A stretch of DNA of 48,050 nt from NCBI GenBank assembly GCA_030041275.1, contig JASHOE010000261.1, forward strand, positions 1-48,050. The letters are read 5' to 3'. The stretch is from Streptosporangiaceae bacterium (GTDB lineage: Bacteria > Actinomycetota > Actinomycetes > Streptosporangiales > Streptosporangiaceae). Shown here piece after piece: positions 1-8,257 of the stretch (position 1 is the first letter of the stretch; each line of letters opens with the position of its first letter). Below the pieces are notes generated by a model. That model was not told where the DNA came from. It was given only the letters and a program-made list of their open reading frames with translations, and ran no database searches. The position numbers and the translations under genes are program-made.

Positions 1-152
1 CTGAATGCATTCCTGCCAACGGACCCCACGGAGCTGAGCTGTCAATCATCCACTGTGACGCTCCAGTCGAGCCGAAAGATGGCATCCACGAAACCGTCAG
101 GGGCAGTTACCGACCTGCCGGGCGCCGTTGACCAGCGCGACGCGGGTCTGTC

Positions 153-237
153 TGTGGCCGATCTGCCGGTCGGCTGGCGCCCGTTCTGCCGAGAGCTATG
201 TGGCCGAGCTGCCGAGTAATACGTGGCCAGCTTGCCG
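153..237. repeat. three spaced 16-bp imperfect repeats, possible IS end
   Basis: Three copies close to TGTGGCCGATCTGCCG lie at 153-168, 199-214 and 222-237. Spaced repeats of a GTGGCC-type motif are common at the ends of IS21-like elements in actinobacteria, so this may be a leftover terminus. No transposase frame is visible beside it, so this is inference. I see no gene in the surrounding stretch 1-449. Confidence 0.35.
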
Positions 238-280
238 CCACCAGGCAGTCACAACCGAGGCTGCGAACGCGTCTTAGGTC

Positions 281-309
281 CTTGCGGTTGCATTGAATGC
301 AACCGCAAG
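281..309. repeat. 14-bp-arm palindrome downstream of the Fic gene
   Basis: Arms CTTGCGGTTGCATT (281-294) and its exact complement (296-309) are separated by one base. The core GTTGCAT-N3-ATGCAAC is the same as in the palindrome at 1102-1126 on the other side of the Fic gene. It could be a protein-binding site, or a terminator for the leftward Fic gene; there is no T tract. Confidence 0.6.
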
Positions 310-449
310 CCCGCATGGCGCTCACAAGGGTGCGACCACCCGGCCACACCCCTCCTGAGCCGGAAGAACTCCGCCCAGACGATGCCCAGAACACTGGCGC
401 AATGCACTGATTCGGGTTGTGGGGCCTCCAGACCCAAAGCTGCGGATGC

Positions 450-1046
450 TTATGAGGTGTTCGTCGTCCGCGTCCAGGTTGCCGAACGGCCTGTTCCGTC
501 GGACTGCACCTTGCCTTCTCCTGTCAACTGCTCGAGGACGAGCCGGATGGTCTGGTCGCTGACACATGGCAGCGCTGTCCTCAGTTCCGCGAGGCGGAAC
601 GTGCTGGGCGCGTGGCGCGGGATGTGCTCGCGGACACGATGCTGCTTTGTCCCCTTGGTCTGCGCCGCAGCCGCCCGAGTGGCGAAGACGGCGTAAGCCT
701 CCGCGATCACGCCAGTGACGTATGCGAGCCAGGGCCACGGGTCGGCGGCGCTCTCGTGCCAGCCATGGGCGGACTCCAGGAGAGCCTGATAGTAGGCGTC
801 AGCCGATTCGGCGATCGCCTGCTCAAGGCTTACGTAGCGACCCACCGTGTAACTGTGGCCACTGAGCATGGCACCAGTGAGCAGACGTGCCACTCGCCCA
901 TTGCCATCCTCGAAGGGGTGGATGACGAGCAAGTCCAGTACGAACAGCCCGGTCAGGAGCACCGGATGGTGTTCGCCCGCCGCTACCGCGTGCTCATAAC
1001 GCTCGATGAGGTCATCGATGGCGAACGGCGTGCTCGGAGCGGACAC
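450..1046 (-). CDS. Fic family protein, N-terminally truncated
   Basis: Fic enzymes transfer AMP or another phosphate-linked group from a nucleotide onto a hydroxyl of a target protein. The catalytic loop HPFEDGNGR is intact at residues 43-51, with the following Arg at 54. Residues about 135-195 look like a winged-helix DNA-binding domain, a common C-terminal partner in Fic/DOC regulators. At 198 residues it is much shorter than the usual 300-380. The first half of the Fic fold and any N-terminal inhibitory helix are missing, and an in-frame stop lies five codons before the GTG start. It is therefore either a remnant cut off near the nrdJ terminator or a compact form that has lost autoinhibition. 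Its flanking palindromes share a core and may be its operators. Family assignment is firm; activity is uncertain. Confidence 0.8.
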   Translation of the reverse strand: MSAPSTPFAIDDLIERYEHAVAAGEHHPVLLTGLFVLDLLVIHPFEDGNGRVARLLTGAMLSGHSYTVGRYVSLEQAIAESADAYYQALLESAHGWHESAADPWPWLAYVTGVIAEAYAVFATRAAAAQTKGTKQHRVREHIPRHAPSTFRLAELRTALPCVSDQTIRLVLEQLTGEGKVQSDGTGRSATWTRTTNTS

Positions 1047-1101
1047 GGCTGTCCATCTCTCTCAGGTCGTCCGCTTTGGACGATATGAGCGCCACAAGCC
1101 A

Positions 1102-1126
1102 GCTCGTTGCATCTGATGCAACGAGC
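1102..1126. promoter_or_regulatory. 11-bp-arm palindrome upstream of Fic, candidate operator
   Basis: Arms GCTCGTTGCAT (1102-1112) and ATGCAACGAGC (1116-1126) flank CTG. It sits 56 bp upstream of the Fic start and shares the GTTGCAT-N3-ATGCAAC core with the palindrome at 281-309. The position fits an operator, perhaps for the winged-helix Fic protein itself (inference). Confidence 0.5.
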
Positions 1127-1141
1127 GATGTCTAAAGGCCC

Positions 1142-1182
1142 CTCAGGCGGGGTGCAGCCTGTCCGGCCGGACCCCGCCTGAG
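1142..1182 (-). terminator. strong hairpin terminator after nrdJ
   Basis: A perfect 12-bp stem (CTCAGGCGGGGT, 1142-1153, pairing with 1171-1182) encloses a 17-base loop and starts 32 bp past the nrdJ stop. It has no clear U run, as is usual in high-GC actinobacteria. Confidence 0.75.
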
Positions 1183-1213
1183 CTGGGAAAACTCGGTGGA
1201 ACGGTGCCTGGTG

Positions 1214-4200
1214 CTAGCTGCAGCCGCTGGTCGATCCGCATCCCTCGCAGACGTAGCAGCTGCCGGCGGGTCGCATCTTCGAGCCGCAGGTCAGGCACAG
1301 CGGCGCGTCCGCGACGCGGCCCTGCTGCGACTCGATGAGCTCGGTCGTGCTGGCGGGCACAGTGGGAGCCGGGCGGGGCTGAACAGTCGGCACCTCGACA
1401 TCTTGCGAACGTGATGGCCGGGCGCTCTCGACCGCTGCCGACTGCGCGAGCTCCTCCGGGTCGAGGTCGTCACCTGACGGCGCCGGCTCCTCGCCGTTGA
1501 GCTGCGCGGTGCGCTCATCCGTAGTGAGGATGCCGAGCTCCGCCCGCTCGTCGTAGGACAAGTGATCCAGCGCCAGGCGGCGGAAGATGTAGTCCATCAC
1601 CGAGCTGGCCATCCTGATGTCCTGGTCGTCGGTAATACCGGCCGGCTCGAACCGCATGTTCGTGAACTTCCGCACGTACGACTCCAGCGGAATGCCGTAC
1701 TGCAGGCCCACCGAGATCGCCATCGAGAACGCGTCCATCACGCCAGCGAGCGTCGAGCCCTGCTTGCCGAGCTTGAGGAACACCTCGCCGATGCCGTCGT
1801 CCGGATAGCTCGACGCCGTCATGTACCCCTCGGCGCCCGCCACCGAGAACCTCGTGACCATCGCCGACCGCTGCTTGGGCAGCCTGCGCCGCACCGGCCG
1901 CACCTCGTGCGGGGAAGCTGATGCCGGTGACTCCTCCGTCTTCTTCTTCGCGACCGACAGCGGCTGGCCGACCTTGCAGTTGTCGCGGTAGATCGCGAGC
2001 GCCTTGAGGCCGAGCTTCCAGCCCTCGAAGTAAATCCGCTCGATATCCTCGACGGTCGCGCTCTCGGGCATGTTCACGGTCTTCGAGACCGAGCCGCTCA
2101 GCACGGGCTGGACGGCGGCGATCATGCGCACGTGGCCCATCGGGCTGATCGCCCGCTCGCCCATGGCACAGTCGAACACCTCGTAATGCTCTGGCCGCAG
2201 GCCCGGCGCATTCACGACATGGCCGTGCTCGCTGATGTATTCGACGATCGCCTCGATCTGCTCGGCCTGATAGCCAAGGTTCTTGAGTGCGCGCGGCACC
2301 GTCTGGTTGACGATCTGCATCGAGCCGCCGCCAACGAGCTTCTTGAACTTGACCAGCGCCAAGTCCGGCTCGATACCGGTTGTATCGCAATCCATCATGA
2401 ATCCGATGGTTCCGGTTGGCGCCAGCAGGCTCGCCTGAGCATTCCGATAGCCGTTCTTCTCGCCCAGGGCCAGACCCTGCTGCCAGGCCTTGTTAGCGGC
2501 CGAGAGGACCGGCGTGTCGATGGCACCCAGCGGGCGAATCGACGCACTCGCAGTGGCGTGCTTGGCCATCACGCGCTTGTGCGCCGATGCGTTCCGCGCG
2601 TAGCCGTCGTAGGGCCCGACCACGGCCGCGAGCTCGGCGGAACGCTTGTACGCGACACCAGTCATGAGGGAAGTGATGGCGGCTGCGATCGCCCGCCCGC
2701 CCTCGGAGTCGTACGCATGCCCGGTGGCCATCAGCAGCGCACCGAGGTTCGCGTAGCCAATGCCGAGCTGCCGGAAGGCCCGCGTCACCGTGGCGATCTT
2801 CTCGGTGGGGAAGTCTGCGAAGCAGATAGAGATGTCCATCGCAGTGATGATCAGCTCGGTGATCCGCTCAAACCTCTCGACGTCGAACGTGTCGTCATCA
2901 CGCAGGAACTTCAGCAGATTGATGCTGGCCAGGTTGCACGACGAGTTATCCAGGCTGAGGTATTCACTGCACGGATTGCTCGCAGTGATCCGTCCAGAGT
3001 CTGGGTTGGTGTGCCAGTCGTTGATGGTGTCGTCGTACTGGACGCCGGGGTCGGCGCACTCCCACGCGGCTTGCGCCATCTTGCGGAACAGGCCCTTGGC
3101 GTCGACCTGGGCGAGCGGCTCGCCCGTCGTCCGGGCGGCCAGGTCGAAGCTCTTGCCGGACTCGACTGCGCGCATGAACTCGTCCGAGACCCGGACCGAG
3201 TTGTTGGCGTTCTGGTACTGAGCGCTGGCGATGTCCTTACCGCCGAGATCCATGTCGAAGCCCGCGTCGCGGAGGACCCGGATCTTCTCTTCCTCGCGCG
3301 CTTTGGTGTCGATGAACTCCTCGATGTCGGGGTGGTCCACGTCAAGGACGACCATCTTCGCAGCTCGTCGAGTCGCGCCGCCCGACTTGATGGTCCCGGC
3401 AGATGCGTCCGCACCGCGCATGAAGGAGACCGGGCCGCTGGCGGTGCCGCCCGACGTCAGCAACTCCTTGCTGGAGCGGATCCGGGACAGGTTGACGCCA
3501 GCGCCCGATCCGCCTTTGAAGATCAGACCCTCTTCCTTGTACCAGTCGAGGATCGAGTCCATCGTGTCGTCGACGGCGAGGATGAAGCAGTTGTGCACCC
3601 GCAGATTCGCCGAGAGGTACTCGCCGCTTTCTGTCTGGATGTCATAGACCTCCATCGCGCCGAGCTCCTCGACCTTGCTGATCGTCAGCAGCGACCGGTC
3701 CGACCCGCCGACCTCGGGATTCACCTGCAGCAGGTTGTCACCAGCGCGCAGGAAGCCGGCCACTGTGAATTCGCCGATCTGAAGGTCCGCAGCCCGCCAC
3801 ACGAGATGGTCGGCGGTCACGTCAAGGACGTGACCCGCCGCGGTGTGCACGCGCAGCACGTCTTTGAGGCCGTTGGCCTTGGTGGCCACGATCCGCGTGA
3901 TCCCGTGGGCGTCATAGACCTTCGTGCCGACCGCATCGTCCTCGACGAGCTTGCCGATCGGAACCAGGCCAGCCGGAGTACTGACAAGCGCGTCGTACGG
4001 CTGGCACGCCGAGACCTGCTGAGGGGAGGTCGTGCCGACGTTGAACCAGACCGGGGAGTTGAAGCTGAACACCTGGTGGATGAGCGCGTGCTTGAGCTCG
4101 TGCTCGAAAATCTCCGCGTCCTGCTCGGTCGCGAAGTAGTCGTGCTCGCGGCCCGCTGCAGCGTAGGTACCGACAACGCGGTCGACGAGCTGCTTGAGGC

Positions 4201-4474
4201 TCCACTCACGCTGCGGGGTGCCGAGCGCACCGCGGAAGTACTTCGTCGTGACGATATTCGCGGCATTGACCGACCAGAAGTCGGGAAACTCGACACCGCG
4301 CTGCTCGAAGTTGATCGAGCCGTCGCGCCAGTTCGTCATCACGACATCCCGGCGCTCCCAGGTCACATCGTCGTAGGGGTGGACGCCGTCGCGGGTGTAG
4401 ATACGGCGCAGGGTGAGCCCCCTGCCGCGCTTGCTGCGGCCCTGCGACGCTGCCCCGCTCGCCGTCTCTGTCAT
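1214..4474 (-). CDS. nrdJ: class II (B12-dependent) ribonucleoside-diphosphate reductase with mini-intein
   Basis: This enzyme reduces ribonucleotides to deoxyribonucleotides using adenosylcobalamin as radical generator; it is cytosolic and oxygen-independent. The translation is 1086 residues, about 947 after removing a 139-residue intein (residues 157-295). Visible family signatures are the redox Cys in VSAC/CFILAVDD at the splice junction, NPCSEYLSLDNSSCNL with the radical-site Asn-Cys-Glu triad and second redox Cys, and a C-terminal cysteine-rich tail (CLTCGSK, CYVCEGCGSTSGCS) expected to relay reducing equivalents and bind zinc. It lies 115 bp downstream of nrdR on the same strand, so it is probably co-transcribed from the NrdR-boxed promoter at about 5190-5235. 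A hairpin terminator follows at 1142-1182. The extein length matches actinobacterial NrdJ (about 960). Confidence 0.97.
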   Translation of the reverse strand: MTETASGAASQGRSKRGRGLTLRRIYTRDGVHPYDDVTWERRDVVMTNWRDGSINFEQRGVEFPDFWSVNAANIVTTKYFRGALGTPQREWSLKQLVDRVVGTYAAAGREHDYFATEQDAEIFEHELKHALIHQVFSFNSPVWFNVGTTSPQQVSACQPYDALVSTPAGLVPIGKLVEDDAVGTKVYDAHGITRIVATKANGLKDVLRVHTAAGHVLDVTADHLVWRAADLQIGEFTVAGFLRAGDNLLQVNPEVGGSDRSLLTISKVEELGAMEVYDIQTESGEYLSANLRVHNCFILAVDDTMDSILDWYKEEGLIFKGGSGAGVNLSRIRSSKELLTSGGTASGPVSFMRGADASAGTIKSGGATRRAAKMVVLDVDHPDIEEFIDTKAREEEKIRVLRDAGFDMDLGGKDIASAQYQNANNSVRVSDEFMRAVESGKSFDLAARTTGEPLAQVDAKGLFRKMAQAAWECADPGVQYDDTINDWHTNPDSGRITASNPCSEYLSLDNSSCNLASINLLKFLRDDDTFDVERFERITELIITAMDISICFADFPTEKIATVTRAFRQLGIGYANLGALLMATGHAYDSEGGRAIAAAITSLMTGVAYKRSAELAAVVGPYDGYARNASAHKRVMAKHATASASIRPLGAIDTPVLSAANKAWQQGLALGEKNGYRNAQASLLAPTGTIGFMMDCDTTGIEPDLALVKFKKLVGGGSMQIVNQTVPRALKNLGYQAEQIEAIVEYISEHGHVVNAPGLRPEHYEVFDCAMGERAISPMGHVRMIAAVQPVLSGSVSKTVNMPESATVEDIERIYFEGWKLGLKALAIYRDNCKVGQPLSVAKKKTEESPASASPHEVRPVRRRLPKQRSAMVTRFSVAGAEGYMTASSYPDDGIGEVFLKLGKQGSTLAGVMDAFSMAISVGLQYGIPLESYVRKFTNMRFEPAGITDDQDIRMASSVMDYIFRRLALDHLSYDERAELGILTTDERTAQLNGEEPAPSGDDLDPEELAQSAAVESARPSRSQDVEVPTVQPRPAPTVPASTTELIESQQGRVADAPLCLTCGSKMRPAGSCYVCEGCGSTSGCS
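3590..4006 (-). other. mini-intein inside NrdJ (139 residues)
   Basis: The in-frame insertion starts at Cys157 (CQPYDALVSTPAG, block A) and ends VHN with Cys296 as +1 nucleophile (block G). Block B is GHVLDVTADHLVW, with the Thr-x-x-His at 220-223; block F is MEVYDIQTESGEYLSA. Penultimate His294 and terminal Asn295 are present, so all canonical splicing residues are there. There is no room for a homing endonuclease. The insertion falls exactly at the redox-active Cys of NrdJ, so splicing is needed for activity. The reading frame is continuous across both junctions. Confidence 0.93.
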
Positions 4475-4589
4475 GTCCCTTCCCCCTTCGCGGATCCCCT
4501 GGGACCCCGGTAGCCGGGCCGCAAGGCCCTCTGGTGACTAGGTAAATTCCAGCGATCTAGCTCTGTCTGCCGCGCCGGTCGAGTACCGG

Positions 4590-5132
4590 CTACGTGGCAC
4601 CGCCCGACATCCGGCGGCGGGCCGGCTCCGGCCGCATGTCCGCCTCGGCCGCGAACAACTCGGCGTCTTCCGCGCGCCAGCCCTCCAGATGAGCGGTACG
4701 CAGCGCGGAGATTTCTTCCTCGAAGTCGGCCAGCGACTCGAACCCGCGGTACACGGAGGCAAATCGGAGATACGCGACCTCGTCCAGCTCGCGGAGCGGG
4801 CCCAGGATCGCCAGGCCGATCTCCTGGGACGGGATTTCGCCGCTGCCACGGCTCCGGATCACGTCCTCCACCTGCTGGGCCAGTAGCGCCAGCTGGTCCT
4901 CGGTCACCGGCCGACCCTGGCAGGCCCGGCGAACCCCGCGAACGATCTTGTCTCGATTGAACGGCTCGGTGGCTCCGCTGCGCTTCGCCACGGTAAGGAT
5001 GACCGACTCCTGTGTGGTGAACCGACGGCCACAGGCCGGGCACGCCCTCCGGCGGCGGATCGCGATGCCGTCGTCGGCCGTCCGGCTGTCGATGACCCTG
5101 GTGTCCTGATGCCTGCAGTACGGGCAGTACAT
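4590..5132 (-). CDS. nrdR: transcriptional repressor NrdR
   Basis: NrdR senses ATP/dATP and represses ribonucleotide reductase genes. The 180-residue protein has the N-terminal zinc ribbon (Cys3, Cys6, Cys31, Cys34, with [10 protein letters not shown] and [10 protein letters not shown]) and an ATP-cone domain from about residue 46 to 136. The start was set at 5132 because MYCPYC is the family N-terminus and is preceded by a GGGAGGTGAT ribosome site; the frame stays open upstream but that part is not conserved. It precedes nrdJ, the classic actinobacterial nrdRJ pair. Two NrdR-box-like sites upstream suggest it represses its own operon. Confidence 0.97.
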   Translation of the reverse strand: MYCPYCRHQDTRVIDSRTADDGIAIRRRRACPACGRRFTTQESVILTVAKRSGATEPFNRDKIVRGVRRACQGRPVTEDQLALLAQQVEDVIRSRGSGEIPSQEIGLAILGPLRELDEVAYLRFASVYRGFESLADFEEEISALRTAHLEGWRAEDAELFAAEADMRPEPARRRMSGGAT

Positions 5133-5188
5133 GCGATCACCTCCCCCGGTTGCACCGTCGTCACGTCCGAGCTCTGCGTCTGCGTAAG

Positions 5189-5234
5189 CACAAGCTATAG
5201 GAAAATTACACGCGTGCAACTACTAGATATTGTG
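5189..5234 (-). promoter_or_regulatory. pair of NrdR boxes upstream of nrdR-nrdJ
   Basis: On the minus strand CACAATATCTAGTA (5221-5234) matches the CACWATATATWGTG NrdR-box pattern at 12 of 14 positions. TCCTATAGCTTGTG (5189-5202) matches at 10 of 14. The two are 32 bp apart, three helical turns, the spacing known for NrdR-box pairs. The ATG of nrdR is about 57 bp downstream. Confidence 0.75.
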
Positions 5235-5291
5235 GTCCACTCGGCCGCGTTTGGCAAACCAGAGTCTCCTGATGAGAAGCCGCAGGTAGAC

Positions 5292-5349
5292 GGCGCGACG
5301 CCGGGCACGGCACGCCGGAAAAAATCCCGGCAGGCCGGCGTGTCGCGCC
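5292..5349 (-). terminator. imperfect hairpin after the LysM gene
   Basis: GGCGCGAC plus GCCGG (from 5292) pairs with CCGGC plus GTCGCGCC (to 5349) with a 2-base bulge. It starts about 24 bp beyond the LysM-gene stop. This is a plausible terminator separating that gene from the nrdR promoter. Confidence 0.45.
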
Positions 5350-5372
5350 GAACCTGATCCCAGTCCGCCCGC

Positions 5373-5945
5373 TTAGCGCGGCACCCACAGCAGCTGGCCC
5401 GCGGCGATGTCAGCGTTCGTCAGCCTGTTCACGGCCATGATCTGCTGCACGACCAGGCGCGGGTCAGCCGTGGGCTCAGCAGCCGAGGCAAGCGACCAGA
5501 GCGTCTGGCCGGGCTGTACAACGATCTCGTGCATGCCCCGATGGGCTCCGCCGGGCTGCCCTGGACTAGCTGCCTGGGCACCTCCGGCCGCAACCATCGC
5601 GATCGCGAGCGCAAGCCCTGCGATCAGCGCAACGACGAGCACAGCGACGGCAGCTCTGCCCCGGCGGGTGAGCCGGAGCGGAGCCGATCCAGCCGCGGCA
5701 CGAGGTCGAGGCGAAATGACCGCCGACGGGGTGAGAACCGCGCCGCCTGCCGATGCGCGCGGCACCTGCCGAATCGAACTGAAGCGCGGCTCGGCCGGGT
5801 CGTCCCTCGGAATATCACCCCTCGTGAGGCCGTCAGCTTCCGGCCGCCCGACGAGCCGAAGTGCCCGCCGCTGTGGGGGCATGAGTGGCGCTGCAAGCTC
5901 CGGTCCGTCAACGACAGCCGCCTCGATCGCACTCAGTGCGCTCAT
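5373..5945 (-). CDS. LysM-domain membrane protein, probable SOS cell-division regulator
   Basis: The 190-residue protein has a disordered, proline- and arginine-rich N-terminal cytoplasmic region, one transmembrane helix at about 98-120, then a short linker and a C-terminal LysM domain (about 139-188, VVQPGQTLWSLA) that would bind peptidoglycan outside the cell. The start at 5945 is preferred over an ATG four codons earlier because GGAGG lies five bases upstream. It is divergent from lexA and next to nrdR, the same order as mycobacterial Rv2719c, a damage-induced protein that slows division. YneA of Bacillus and DivS of Corynebacterium fill similar slots. The shared SOS box predicts damage induction. 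The role is inferred from context and architecture. Confidence 0.88.
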   Translation of the reverse strand: MSALSAIEAAVVDGPELAAPLMPPQRRALRLVGRPEADGLTRGDIPRDDPAEPRFSSIRQVPRASAGGAVLTPSAVISPRPRAAAGSAPLRLTRRGRAAVAVLVVALIAGLALAIAMVAAGGAQAASPGQPGGAHRGMHEIVVQPGQTLWSLASAAEPTADPRLVVQQIMAVNRLTNADIAAGQLLWVPR

Positions 5946-5974
5946 CCCAGCCTCCATCTACGAATGACAGTTCG

Positions 5975-6024
5975 ATCGTATCTCTGTTCTATCGCATTTT
6001 CGTTCGATCGAACGGAGATACGAT
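5975..6024. promoter_or_regulatory. inverted repeat and GTTCGATCGAAC palindrome in the lexA/LysM interval
   Basis: ATCGTATCTC (5975-5984) pairs with GAGATACGAT (6015-6024). Within this span is the perfect 12-bp palindrome GTTCGATCGAAC (6002-6013), whose left half GTTCGATCG recurs 32 bp upstream at 5970. This AT-richer region probably holds the LysM promoter and may be a second operator. It does not fit the spaced SOS-box pattern. Confidence 0.45.
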
Positions 6025-6062
6025 AGTGTCTTATCGCAGGGGTACGACATTTTCTCGGCGCG

Positions 6063-6078
6063 TCGAACAGATGTTTGA
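6063..6078. promoter_or_regulatory. SOS box (LexA operator)
   Basis: TCGAACAGATGTTTGA matches the actinobacterial SOS box TCGAAC-N4-GTTCGA with one mismatch. It lies 109 bp before the lexA start and 118 bp before the divergent LysM gene, so LexA could control both. Confidence 0.85.
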
Positions 6079-6186
6079 GATCCTGGCTCGGAACCATTAA
6101 CGTCAGCTTCGACGGGCGGCATCACCGCGACCGAGATGGCTCGGTCACCGTGGCCGGCCGAACCGACCGGAAACCGGAGGTCTGAG

Positions 6187-6999
6187 ATGAGCGATGCGAC
6201 CAGCGATGACGGGGCGCGCCAGGCCCCGGCAATCGACACCAGCCGGACGGACGCCCACACAGGCCAAGCCCGCGGGAAGCCAGGCCGCAGACCTAAGGGC
6301 AGCGTTCCGACTGTCGTCGCGGACGTACCCGATAAGCCTGACCCTGGTCATGTCCTGACCTGGCGGCAGCGCAAGGTGCTCCAGGTGATCCGGGACTCGG
6401 TTCAGCGCCGCGGGTACCCGCCATCGATGCGTGAGATCGGTGAGGCTGTCGGTCTGACGAGCACGTCGAGCGTCTCCTACCAGTTGTCGACGCTGCAGGC
6501 CAAGGGCTACCTGCGCCGGGACGCTGGACGGCCGCGAACGGTCGAAGTGCGCCTCCCCGGCCACCCGGCCGTCCGGCCCGAGCCTGGTCCCGACGACGAC
6601 TCCCCGATGGACATCGCCTCGCAGGAGGCCGCCTATGTACCGCTGGTCGGCCGGATTGCCGCCGGTGGCCCGATCCTCGCCGAGGAATCAATCGAGGATA
6701 TCTTCCCGTTGCCGAGGCAGATCGTCGGCGAGGGCAACCTTTTCCTCCTCAAGGTCGTCGGTGACTCGATGATCAACGCCGCGATCGCCGACGGAGACTG
6801 GGTCGTGGTTCGCCAGCAGCCCGTCGCGGAGAATGGCGACATCGTCGCGGCGATGCTCGATGGCGAGGCAACCGTCAAGACCTTCAAGCGGGCCGCGGAC
6901 CACATCTGGCTGATGCCGCACAACCCGTCGTACACGCCGATTCCCGGCGACCACGCCGAGATCCTTGGCAAGGTCGTCGCGGTGCTTCGGCGCGTCTGA
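6187..6999 (+). CDS. lexA: LexA SOS repressor / autopeptidase
   Basis: LexA represses DNA-damage genes and cleaves itself when RecA filaments form. Of its 270 residues, the first 55 or so are a low-complexity extension. The winged-helix DNA-binding domain covers about 57-122 ([32 protein letters not shown]). The S24 peptidase domain has the Ala159-Gly160 cleavage bond, Ser194 (VGDSMI) and Lys231 (ATVKTF). The start at 6187 is set by GGAGG six bases upstream; the open frame extends 17 codons further without support. The SOS box at 6063-6078 indicates autoregulation. Confidence 0.97.
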   Translation: MSDATSDDGARQAPAIDTSRTDAHTGQARGKPGRRPKGSVPTVVADVPDKPDPGHVLTWRQRKVLQVIRDSVQRRGYPPSMREIGEAVGLTSTSSVSYQLSTLQAKGYLRRDAGRPRTVEVRLPGHPAVRPEPGPDDDSPMDIASQEAAYVPLVGRIAAGGPILAEESIEDIFPLPRQIVGEGNLFLLKVVGDSMINAAIADGDWVVVRQQPVAENGDIVAAMLDGEATVKTFKRAADHIWLMPHNPSYTPIPGDHAEILGKVVAVLRRV

Positions 7000-7118
7000 C
7001 GAGTTATCGACAGTCCATTACGGACAGGGCTCCGCCGCGTCGCCGTCCAGTCCGGGTCGGCCGGGTCGCTGTCCGGGTCCGGGTTAGCCGCGTCGCCGTC
7101 GGGTTTGGTCGGTCGCCG

Positions 7119-8059
7119 TCATAGGCCAGTCGGGCCGCCGCCAAGTGCCTCGTGGTTCAAGCCAGCGGGCACGCTGCTGATCTCGCGAGCAAGCTCGAGC
7201 TCGCCGGCCACGATGTCCTGCGCGTCCATTCGCATGAGATCGTCGCGGCTCCACCGCCGGTCCGGGTTCGCGGCCAGCCTGTGGGCGTGCCGGAGACGCG
7301 CTCGATCGATGCTGTTGCGGATGCTGCGGGCGTTGGCGAAGCCGCGTTCGGCCATCTGCCACCTCACATCGGCGCGGAACGCCGCTCCCGCTGCTGGTGA
7401 CAGGTAGTACTTCGCCTTATCGGCATCAGCTGACCGATCGAGACCAGTTCATCAAGGTCGTAAGGCGCGAAGTCGAGGTGGTGGCGATCCGTGAGCGCAT
7501 GCCGGGGTTGACGGTGAAGAACTCGTCCATCCGGTCCTTATAGCCCGCCAGGATGACCACCAGGTCCTGTCGCTGGTTCTCCATGACTTGCAGGAGGATG
7601 TCGACGACCTCCTGGCCGTAATCCTTGGAGTCGGCCGCGGTACAGGCAGTAGGCCTCATCGATGATCAACACTCCGCCCATCGCCCGCTCCAGAACGCGC
7701 TTCGTCTTCGGGGCGGTCTGCCCGACGAACTCGCCGACTAGGTCGTCCCGCATGGCGTGCACAAGCTGACCCTTGGCCAGGTAGCCAAGCCGGTGCAGCA
7801 GATCCGCCATCCGCAGCGCCATCGTGGTCTTGCCGGTGCCTGGCGGCCCGGTAAAGCACATGTGCAGATTCGGCCGCGGGGCGGAGATGCCGAACTGGTT
7901 CCGGGCCCGGTCAACGAGCTGCAGCGATGCGATCTGCTCGACCTTGTGCTTGATCGGCACAAGCCCGACGAGGTCGTGGTCGAGCGACGCCAGAAGGCCA
8001 TCGACATCGGCATCCTGGCGCTCTGCGTGGAAGCTGACGGTGGAGTCAGGCGGAAGCAT
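7119..8059 (-). pseudogene. CbbX-like AAA ATPase broken by three frameshifts
   Basis: The N-terminal 140 codons read as a CbbX/CfxQ-type AAA+ ATPase: Walker A GPPGTGKTT, the HRLGYLAKGQLV and DDLVGEFVGQTAPKTK stretches, and Walker [14 protein letters not shown]. The frame is then lost near 7645. It resumes in another frame ([34 protein letters not shown]), is lost again near 7489 after GMRSRIA, and again near 7425, before the C-terminal helices (ERGFANARSIRNSIDRAR) down to 7119. Restoring the family sequence needs roughly a 2-base, a 1-base and a 1-base insertion, so all lesions look like small deletions. Neighbouring genes are intact, which argues for true decay. In autotrophs CbbX remodels Rubisco; other actinobacterial homologues have different or unknown roles. 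Confidence 0.88.
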
Positions 8060-8170
8060 GTTCCGGCGGCTTTTCTGCGTCCGCGGCGTGACTTCGGCCG
8101 CGATCGGTCCGGGCGGGCGGACTTGGCGGCGGCCGGCCGGACGTGCCCGGCTGCAGAACCCTGAGGGCAG

Positions 8171-8200
8171 GCGGCTGCGCCACCGCGGCAGCGCAGCCGC
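8171..8200 (-). terminator. 10-bp stem hairpin after leuS
   Basis: GCGGCTGCGC (8171-8180) and GCGCAGCCGC (8191-8200) form a perfect stem with a 10-base loop, 58 bp past the leuS stop. It is a likely terminator between leuS and the CbbX pseudogene. Confidence 0.5.
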
Positions 8201-8257
8201 GTTCCCGCACCCGGCGCGACGACAGAGCAGCCTGCAGACCGTTGCCGACCTGCCGTT

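Noticed and set aside
2132..4513. 793-codon open frame opposite nrdJ
   Set aside because: It mirrors the codons of a certain gene, has His/Arg/Asp-rich content typical of antisense high-GC frames and resembles no family.
7020..7118. Short GTCGCCGTCCGGGT-like repeats after lexA
   Set aside because: Imperfect low-complexity GC-rich sequence; no consistent unit length.
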